Below, piece by piece: positions 1 through 3,944 of a stretch of 5,288 bases of DNA. A model generated the notes under the pieces. The model was not told the DNA's origin. It did no database searches and was given only the letters and a program-made list of their open reading frames with translations. This stretch comes from Candidatus Methanocomedens sp. (lineage in GTDB: Archaea; Halobacteriota; Methanosarcinia; Methanosarcinales; Methanocomedenaceae), in the NCBI GenBank assembly GCA_009649835.1, contig PYCK01000079.1, forward strand, positions 1-5,288. Direction: 5' to 3'. Both the position numbers and the translations under genes were made by a program. Each line of letters starts with the position of its first letter. The stretch's first letter is position 1.

Positions 1-14
1 ATTTTAAACCCTTT

Positions 15-34
15 TTATTCAACCATATGAATAA
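15..34. repeat. 7-bp inverted repeat upstream of ftr
   Basis: TTATTCA (15-21) and TGAATAA (28-34) are perfect inverted copies around a 6-base spacer. They lie about 27 bases upstream of the TATA-like element proposed for ftr. This could be an operator half-site pair or the tail of a terminator for a gene left of the window. Because the region is very AT-rich, a chance palindrome is also quite possible. Confidence 0.25.
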
Positions 35-60
35 TACTCATAACCGAACAATTTCGAAGA

Positions 61-68
61 GTATATGT
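61..68 (+). promoter_or_regulatory. TATA-like promoter element of ftr
   Basis: GTATATGT at 61-68 resembles an archaeal TATA box, and the purine-rich CGAAGA just before it (55-60) could serve as a weak BRE. With the usual spacing of about 25 bases, transcription would start near position 90. That would give a leader of roughly 16 bases which still contains the SD-like AGGGA (96-100), five bases before the ATG at 106. The fit of spacing is the main support; the element itself is a loose match. Confidence 0.35.
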
Positions 69-105
69 AGGCATTAGTAAAATCAGTTACCTTGTAGGGA
101 TATAT

Positions 106-1002
106 ATGGAATTAAATGGTATAGAAATCGAAGATACTTTTGCAGAAGCCTTTCCGATAAAGATCGCAAGGGTATTGATAACAGGAGCTACAGAACGATG
201 GGCCCTTGTGGCAGCCAGAGAAGCCACAGGTTTTGGTACATCAGTGATCGCATGCCCGGCAGAAGCAGGAATCGAGAAAGTTGTGGGTGGAGATGAAACC
301 CCTGACGGCAGACCTGGTGTGTACATACAGATATGTACTTTCGGGTACAAGGCCATGGATGAACAACTACTGAACAGGCTTGGACAGTGCGTACTTACAG
401 CACCTACTGCCCATATGTTCAATGGGCTGCCCGATGCCGAGAAGCAATTTGATACAGGCTTTAAGCTCAAATTCTTCGGCGACGGAATAGAGTCCGAACT
501 CGATGTGGGTGGAAGGAAATCATACGCTGTTCCGATGATGGAAGGTGATTTTATCGCAGAGCACAGTATCGGTGCCGTGGAGGGCATTGCCGGTGGTAAT
601 TTCTTTATGCTGGCAGAGAACCAGATGGCTGCCCTGGCCGCAGCCGAAGTGGCAGTGGATGCTATCTCTGAGGTTGAAGGCGTAATTACACCCTTCCCCG
701 GAGGCATTGTTGCCAGCGGTTCAAAGGTCGGTGCAAATAATTACTCTTTCATGAAGGCCACTTCAAATGAGAAGTTCTCGCCCAGTGTCAAGGATAAAGT
801 AGAAGGCAGCAATGTACCTGCTGATGTGAACGGCATCTATGAGATCGTCATCAACGGACTGGATGCGAAAGTAATCTCAGAGGCAATGCTGGCAGGCATT
901 AAAGCTGCGGTACAGATACCAGGCATGAAGAAAATAACTGCCGGTAATTTCGGCGGCAACCTGGGACCCCATAAATTTAACCTGCACGACATCGTGAAGT
1001 GA
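106..1002 (+). CDS. ftr: Formylmethanofuran--tetrahydromethanopterin formyltransferase
   Basis: Ftr is a cytoplasmic enzyme that moves the formyl group between N-formylmethanofuran and tetrahydromethanopterin (tetrahydrosarcinapterin in Methanosarcinales). This is the second step of CO2 reduction to methane, and it runs in reverse when methyl groups or methane are oxidised. The 298-aa product matches the usual family length of about 297 and looks intact. Recognisable conserved stretches are EDTFAEAFPIKIARVLIT near residues 9-26, TPDGRPGVYIQICTF at 65-79, CVLTAPTA at 95-102, MEGDFIAE at 145-152 and ITPFPGGIVASGSK at 194-207. The ATG at 106 is preceded by AGGGA five bases upstream, and the protein begins exactly where family members do, so the start is secure. 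The gene appears monocistronic: a terminator-like hairpin overlaps its stop codon and the next gene is convergent. Its neighbours are unrelated to the C1 pathway. Confidence 0.97.
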   Translation: MELNGIEIEDTFAEAFPIKIARVLITGATERWALVAAREATGFGTSVIACPAEAGIEKVVGGDETPDGRPGVYIQICTFGYKAMDEQLLNRLGQCVLTAPTAHMFNGLPDAEKQFDTGFKLKFFGDGIESELDVGGRKSYAVPMMEGDFIAEHSIGAVEGIAGGNFFMLAENQMAALAAAEVAVDAISEVEGVITPFPGGIVASGSKVGANNYSFMKATSNEKFSPSVKDKVEGSNVPADVNGIYEIVINGLDAKVISEAMLAGIKAAVQIPGMKKITAGNFGGNLGPHKFNLHDIVK

Positions 1003-1031
1003 GACCCCTGGTCTCATCTTTCTTTTTTTTT
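1000..1031 (+). terminator. Intrinsic-terminator-like hairpin with T-run after ftr
   Basis: TGAGACC (1000-1006) pairs perfectly with GGTCTCA (1010-1016) around a three-base CCT loop. It is followed by a T-rich tract that includes nine consecutive T at 1023-1031. The left arm starts with the TGA stop codon of ftr itself. T-rich tracts are the main termination signal in archaea, so ending of the ftr transcript here is likely. There is no matching T-run on the minus strand side, so it should not serve the convergent operon. Confidence 0.7.
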
Positions 1032-1243
1032 CGATTCAATTAACTGGTATTGGATCGGCGCTGAATGGGATATTTTCCAGACGGCAGTTTTTCTCAAATT
1101 CATTTCTGACGGTCAGGCCTTTGTCCGTCAATACTCTTGGTGACAGATATACCATCAATACTTTTGGTGACAGATATACCATCAATACTCTTGATGACAG
1201 ATATAATAAGATCCCGATGTATGGTGAACCTATGATAACTACT
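1032..1243. other. Convergent intergenic gap without a supported gene
   Basis: This stretch lies between the ftr terminator and the stop codon of the convergent YhbY gene. No tRNA or rRNA was recognised. It contains an 11-base near-palindrome (CTGACGGTCAG, 1106-1116), a TGACGG/CCGTCA pair (1107-1112 with 1125-1130) and the 27-bp tandem repeats described separately. An open frame on the minus strand crosses it but has no ribosome binding site and overlaps the YhbY gene, so it is not called. No clear T-run terminator for the minus-strand operon is visible. Confidence 0.5.
1127..1207. repeat. Three tandem 27-bp repeats, each able to form a small hairpin
   Basis: Three head-to-tail copies of a 27-bp unit occupy 1127-1153, 1154-1180 and 1181-1207. 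They differ from each other at only a few positions, mainly at the ends and at one or two inner bases. The unit contains CATCAATACTC followed by TTGRTGACAGATATA. In the third copy CATCAA (1180-1185) and TTGATG (1191-1196) form a perfect 6-bp stem with a 5-base loop. In the second copy the same stem (1153-1158 with 1164-1169) carries one G-T pair, and the first copy is weaker. There are no spacers, so this is a minisatellite-like array, not a CRISPR. Its function is unknown. Confidence 0.8.
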
Positions 1244-1510
1244 TCAGTTCCCTTTGCGATATAATACTGCACTACTTCCTCTAATTTCGATAAGCTGGGA
1301 CCCGGTACGTTTTGCAAGTTCCTCGGCAATGGTCTTGCGGTCCATATCTTCCAGTGCAGATTTTAATATCTTTACCTTTACCAGTTTATTTTGTTTTAGC
1401 TGCCTGAGCAGTTCTTCTATCAGCGAATCAGTAACACCGTTCTTTCCTATGTTCAATAAAGGTGTTAAGTGGGCAGCATCACGTTTTAGATTATATATGT
1501 CCATTTTCAT
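1244..1510 (-). CDS. YhbY/CRM-domain RNA-binding protein
   Basis: This 88-aa protein is a stand-alone CRM (YhbY-type) domain, a fold bound to ribosomal precursors in bacteria and found in archaea as a short protein presumed to act in ribosome assembly. The diagnostic loop GKNG (residues 22-25) in NIGKNGVTDSLIEEL, the basic strand KLVKVKILK (42-50), the helix DRKTIAEELAKRTGS and the closing GSSAVLYRKGN are all family hallmarks, and the length is complete. The start is uncertain. The frame is open to a GTG at 1519, but the ATG at 1510 is preferred, and an ATG at 1504 preceded by GGATGA is almost as good. No strong SD is present. It lies about 28 bases after the roadblock gene on the same strand, so it may be the last gene of that operon. 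However, an AT-rich TATA-like stretch (about 1521-1537) could give it its own, possibly leaderless, transcript. The role is inferred from the family. Confidence 0.88.
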   Translation of the reverse strand: MKMDIYNLKRDAAHLTPLLNIGKNGVTDSLIEELLRQLKQNKLVKVKILKSALEDMDRKTIAEELAKRTGSQLIEIRGSSAVLYRKGN

Positions 1511-1538
1511 CCAAACCACAAAAAAAATAAATTAAAAC

Positions 1539-1904
1539 TTAAAGGAATCCCTTGATGATCTTGGACGCTTTTTCCAGTTCCAATAATATCAGGCCAAGAC
1601 CCGCATCAGGGGTTGTAAGTACGATTAATAGTGCCTTTGGGCCCGCACCTGTGGCAATAAGCTTTCCATGTTCTGATTCCACGATCACCCTTTCCGGGAT
1701 ACCTTTACCTAACTCAGTAGTAGCAGTCTCTGCTGCACCCAGCATGGTAGCCGACATTGCCGCAAAAGTCTCTGCATGTTGCCCCGTGGGCATAATTGCC
1801 TTCATGAGAAGTCCATCCCTGCTGGCAGCGGCGCTGGCTTCGACTCCGCCTACTTTTTTCAAGTCAGTAAGCACTTTCTCCAATGCCTCCAAAGTCGAAT
1901 CCAT
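1539..1904 (-). CDS. Roadblock/LC7-domain protein, probable MglB-like GTPase regulator
   Basis: The 121-aa product is a single roadblock/LC7 domain. It has an amphipathic N-terminal helix (LEALEKVLTDLKKVGGVEAS, residues 5-24), the typical strand SRDGLLMKAIMP (28-39), the helix AETFAAMSATMLGAAETATTEL (44-65), and strands RVIVES, GKLIATGAG and ALLIVLTTP. It ends in a C-terminal helix (LGLILLELEKASKIIKG). There is no signal peptide or membrane segment. Such proteins dimerise and bind or activate Ras/MglA-like GTPases. The gene directly upstream encodes exactly such a GTPase domain, with only three bases between stop and start. A strong SD (AGGAGGTG) sits within the end of that gene. Partnership of the two products is therefore a well-supported inference. 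The catalytic effect (GTPase activation or other) is not visible in the sequence. Confidence 0.92.
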   Translation of the reverse strand: MDSTLEALEKVLTDLKKVGGVEASAAASRDGLLMKAIMPTGQHAETFAAMSATMLGAAETATTELGKGIPERVIVESEHGKLIATGAGPKALLIVLTTPDAGLGLILLELEKASKIIKGFL

Positions 1905-1907
1905 CCG

Positions 1908-3077
1908 TTATGCACCTCCTGTTATTTTTTCAACCAGCAGTTCAAAAGCTTCAAAAACTCCTTTACTCTCTGTAGCTATTACTGGGATTATAGGTACATC
2001 TTCTGGTATATTAAACTGACTACGTATATCATCTACTGACATGGCACCGGGAATATCCTGCTTATTGGCAATAATAACATAGGGAAGTCCGTATCCTTTA
2101 GTGATTTCCAGCATCTGTTTTGCCCTGACAAAGTCTTTAGGTGCGGTAGAGTCCACTACCAGGAATATCCCCAGGGCTTCACCACTAATCATCTTTATAA
2201 TAGGGTCGAACCTCTCCTGGCCCGGTGTTCCGAAGATATCGGCACTGAAGCCCTTATGATCAATATGTCCATGGTCAAGGGCAATAGTAGTTCCCAGCCG
2301 GTCCACCGAGATCGCCCTGGTAGACAGGGAATGAACAAACGTAGACTTGCCAGCATCAAATGGTCCTGTTACCAGTATCTTGGGAATGTATATCTTGATA
2401 CCACCTGGTCGCAGCACCCTGAACAGCATGGACTGTGCCTTGTGGTCTGCCCAATCAGCCTTTAACACACCGAAATACTGGCCGAAAATGACACGTTCGG
2501 CTATGCCGCCCACGGTGATGACAGAATTGAAAATTTTATCCTTTATAGCATGGATGGTGGATTTTGAATATGGCCAGGCAGTGAAGTTGTAGATGATGAC
2601 ATGGTCATACATCAATGTCATCTTGTTCCATAACTTAATGGCTTCCAATGTTTTTTCTTCACCACAGAGATCCATGATGGTAGAAAGTGAACCAACCATG
2701 ATAACGGATTTCTTAGGTACATCCTTCATGACCTGAATGATAATTTCATTCATATTTTCAATATTCTCAGGGTCGGAAACAATATATTTTTCATCAGAAA
2801 GGTCCCCTACAAGGGACGAATATGCATCGATAATAGTCAATTTGTCTTCAAATTTCCGGATGCTCCACCCAAACTCCGTGAAATAATCCTTCATCAGGCC
2901 GGGGTTTGAACTGGATGTAATATATACACACGAAATGTCTTTGGACAGGTTATGGTACAGTGTCTGCATACCGAACACATCGCCTTCAACCCCTGGGTGA
3001 TTAAAGTATACCATGGATTTACCTGCAGGAATACCATCTCCCAGAAATTTATCCAGTCTGGGTATACCTGTTTCCAC
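1908..3077 (-). CDS. Degenerate RecA/KaiC-like domain fused to a Ras/MglA-like small GTPase
   Basis: This two-domain protein has 389 aa from the GTG at 3077. Residues 1-225 resemble the KaiC/RecA fold (TGIPRLDKFLGDGIPAGKS at the start). The Walker A region reads HPGVEGDV (27-34), without GK, and the Walker B strand reads VIMVGSLS, with Gly129 where Asp is expected, so ATP hydrolysis by this half is unlikely. Residues about 234-389 form a small GTPase: G1 GPFDAGKST (238-246), switch I GTTIALD (262-268), G3 GTPGQERF (283-290), G4 NKQD (338-341) and G5-like ATES (368-371). As in MglA-like GTPases, the usual G3 Asp is replaced (Gly283). The start is ambiguous. The frame opens at TTG 3095, which would overlap the previous gene by 14 bases. 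The SD GGTGAT at 3090-3085 favours GTG 3077 (7-base spacing) or TTG 3080. The downstream roadblock gene is translationally coupled. Cellular target is unknown; a cytoplasmic signalling switch is the best inference. Confidence 0.9.
   Translation of the reverse strand: METGIPRLDKFLGDGIPAGKSMVYFNHPGVEGDVFGMQTLYHNLSKDISCVYITSSSNPGLMKDYFTEFGWSIRKFEDKLTIIDAYSSLVGDLSDEKYIVSDPENIENMNEIIIQVMKDVPKKSVIMVGSLSTIMDLCGEEKTLEAIKLWNKMTLMYDHVIIYNFTAWPYSKSTIHAIKDKIFNSVITVGGIAERVIFGQYFGVLKADWADHKAQSMLFRVLRPGGIKIYIPKILVTGPFDAGKSTFVHSLSTRAISVDRLGTTIALDHGHIDHKGFSADIFGTPGQERFDPIIKMISGEALGIFLVVDSTAPKDFVRAKQMLEITKGYGLPYVIIANKQDIPGAMSVDDIRSQFNIPEDVPIIPVIATESKGVFEAFELLVEKITGGA
1913..1920 (-). promoter_or_regulatory. Strong Shine-Dalgarno of the roadblock gene inside the upstream CDS
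   Basis: AGGAGGTG (1920-1913, minus strand) is a near-perfect complement to the 3' end of archaeal 16S rRNA and sits eight bases before the ATG at 1904. The same bases encode the last Gly-Gly-Ala of the GTPase fusion protein. This fixes the roadblock start and implies translational coupling. It is the strongest ribosome binding site in the window, so the small protein may be made in excess over the GTPase. Confidence 0.85.
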
Positions 3078-3081
3078 CAAC

Positions 3082-3783
3082 CTAATCACCGCCAATTAAG
3101 ATCAGGTCAGCCCCATCAATAGTATAATTGTACCAGGGGGATGGTTTTAGTCCCATTCCCACAACCCTGATAAAATGCTCATCATTCTCCTGTTTCACTT
3201 CAATAACACCATCAAAAAGCTGCTTCAAAGTGGCGATGGCCTGGTCGTCGTGCATACCCTCCTCAACCAGATAAACACCAATGGCTCCTGCAGCTTTTAC
3301 CCTGCCTGTAAATACATGCAGGAATCTAAACACGGTCTGGATGTTGGAGTACATCAGCATGGTGGAAAGTGAATTGATACACAACCTGGTCTTTCGGAGA
3401 TTCTTCTTCATCCAGAATTCCTCAAGGAACTGACTGATCTTAACCCCGATACCTGTCAGGTCGACCGGACTGGATGCCCTCTTGATGTTAACAGTATCAC
3501 CTGTGGGCACACCCAGGGTCTTGGTGACACAATCCACAATGCCAATGTGTTCCAATGGTATTTCCAGATTATTGTATTCAAACCATTGTAGCACGTTTTC
3601 CCCTGGTTCACGGGTAGTGACTATTACGGCTGCTTCCCCCTCCTTTAACCCATTATAAACAATGTTATTGATGATGGTCTCTTTTCCGCTCATTGGCGGC
3701 CCTAACAGCATGATATTCGAACCGGCCCTGATACCTTTGATATTTTCATCCAATTTATCTAAACCCAGAAAATAGCCATCCAT
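3082..3783 (-). CDS. KaiC/RecA-like ATPase-family protein with altered Walker motifs
   Basis: The 233-aa product is a single KaiC-type RecA-fold domain. It opens with GLDKLDENIKGIRAGSNIMLLG, the usual entry to this fold. Walker A is GPPMSGKET (residues 28-36), in which the essential Lys is kept but the following Ser/Thr is Glu. VTTREPGENV (55-64) follows strand 2 and supplies a candidate catalytic Glu59. The Walker B strand is RLCINSLS, with Asn137 in place of the usual Asp. The C-terminal PWYNYTIDGADLILIGG resembles the end of KaiC-like domains. Nucleotide binding is plausible and hydrolysis is doubtful. The ATG at 3783 is supported by GGAG (3795-3792), eight bases upstream. It is the first gene of the signalling cluster, and its stop lies four bases before the favoured start of the fusion protein, whose RecA-like half looks like a diverged paralogue (INSLST against VGSLST). 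It has no DNA-binding or membrane part. Relation to ArlH/FlaH-type KaiC homologues cannot be excluded, but no archaellum genes are present. Confidence 0.9.
   Translation of the reverse strand: MDGYFLGLDKLDENIKGIRAGSNIMLLGPPMSGKETIINNIVYNGLKEGEAAVIVTTREPGENVLQWFEYNNLEIPLEHIGIVDCVTKTLGVPTGDTVNIKRASSPVDLTGIGVKISQFLEEFWMKKNLRKTRLCINSLSTMLMYSNIQTVFRFLHVFTGRVKAAGAIGVYLVEEGMHDDQAIATLKQLFDGVIEVKQENDEHFIRVVGMGLKPSPWYNYTIDGADLILIGGD
3085..3090 (-). promoter_or_regulatory. Shine-Dalgarno that decides the start of the GTPase fusion gene
   Basis: GGTGAT (3090-3085, minus strand) matches the archaeal anti-SD and overlaps the last codons of the KaiC-like gene. It is seven bases upstream of GTG 3077 and four upstream of TTG 3080, but lies downstream of the TTG at 3095 that opens the frame. 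It therefore favours GTG 3077 and indicates coupled translation across the stop codon at 3084-3082. Confidence 0.6.
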
Positions 3784-3813
3784 ATTTTTTTCTCCATAAG
3801 TAAGTTGTAAGCA

Positions 3814-3825
3814 ATTATAAATATT
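3814..3825 (-). promoter_or_regulatory. TATA-like promoter element of the KaiC-like/GTPase/roadblock operon
   Basis: On the minus strand the stretch AATATTTATAAT (3825-3814) is a good TATA-box candidate, preceded by the A-rich AAACAAAAAC. Usual archaeal spacing would put the transcription start around 3791-3797. That implies a very short leader beginning near the GGAG ribosome binding site (3795-3792) of the first gene. Other AT-rich stretches further upstream (about 3840-3870) could also act, so the exact start is open. Confidence 0.4.
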
Positions 3826-3854
3826 GTTTTTGTTTAATCATCACTTTATTTTTA

Positions 3855-3871
3855 TCAAATACTTTATTTGA
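3855..3871. promoter_or_regulatory. 17-bp palindrome upstream of the operon, possible operator
   Basis: TCAAATA (3855-3861) and TATTTGA (3865-3871) form a perfect 7-bp inverted repeat around CTT. It lies about 30 bases upstream of the proposed TATA element of the minus-strand operon, where archaeal activator or repressor sites occur. On neither strand is it followed by a T-run, so a terminator for truD is less likely. The AT-richness of the gap means a chance palindrome remains possible. Confidence 0.35.
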
Positions 3872-3944
3872 CAATGTGTGTACTAGTTAAATAAAATTTC
3901 CTTTCTATTTATTAAGCTTCCACATCATATATATTTATTACCCG

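Larger units (their letters stand above)
3784..3944. other. AT-rich gap between truD and the signalling operon
   Basis: These 161 bases hold no supported gene or RNA. Besides the TATA-like element and the palindrome described separately, the minus strand carries T-rich tracts after the truD stop, such as ATTTTATTT at 3897-3889. These may end the truD transcript. The gap separates truD from the operon and suggests independent transcription, although both are on the same strand. Confidence 0.5.

Noticed and set aside
87..707. 206-codon open frame on the minus strand opposite ftr
   Set aside because: Serine- and proline-rich antisense shadow of a clearly real, full-length ftr gene; no independent support.
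1127..1207. CRISPR array
   Set aside because: The repeat units are directly adjacent, with no unique spacers, and no cas genes are present.
1036..1329. 97-codon open frame on the minus strand, with nine-residue repeats around VLMVYLSP
   Set aside because: It starts inside the YhbY gene in another frame, has no ribosome binding site, resembles no family I know, and its repeats simply translate the 27-bp DNA repeats, which happen to be divisible by three.
1552..2019. 155-codon plus-strand open frame opposite the roadblock gene
   Set aside because: Low-complexity, serine-rich shadow of the roadblock gene and of the end of the GTPase gene; no SD or recognisable domain.
3082..3783. ArlH/FlaH archaellum ATPase-like subunit
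   Set aside because: The fold is related, but no archaellum genes (arlI, arlJ, archaellins) are near, and the GTPase and roadblock neighbours point to another role.
3855..3871. Palindrome as truD transcription terminator
   Set aside because: It lies about 75 bases beyond the truD stop and is followed on the minus strand by A-rich sequence, not by a T-run.
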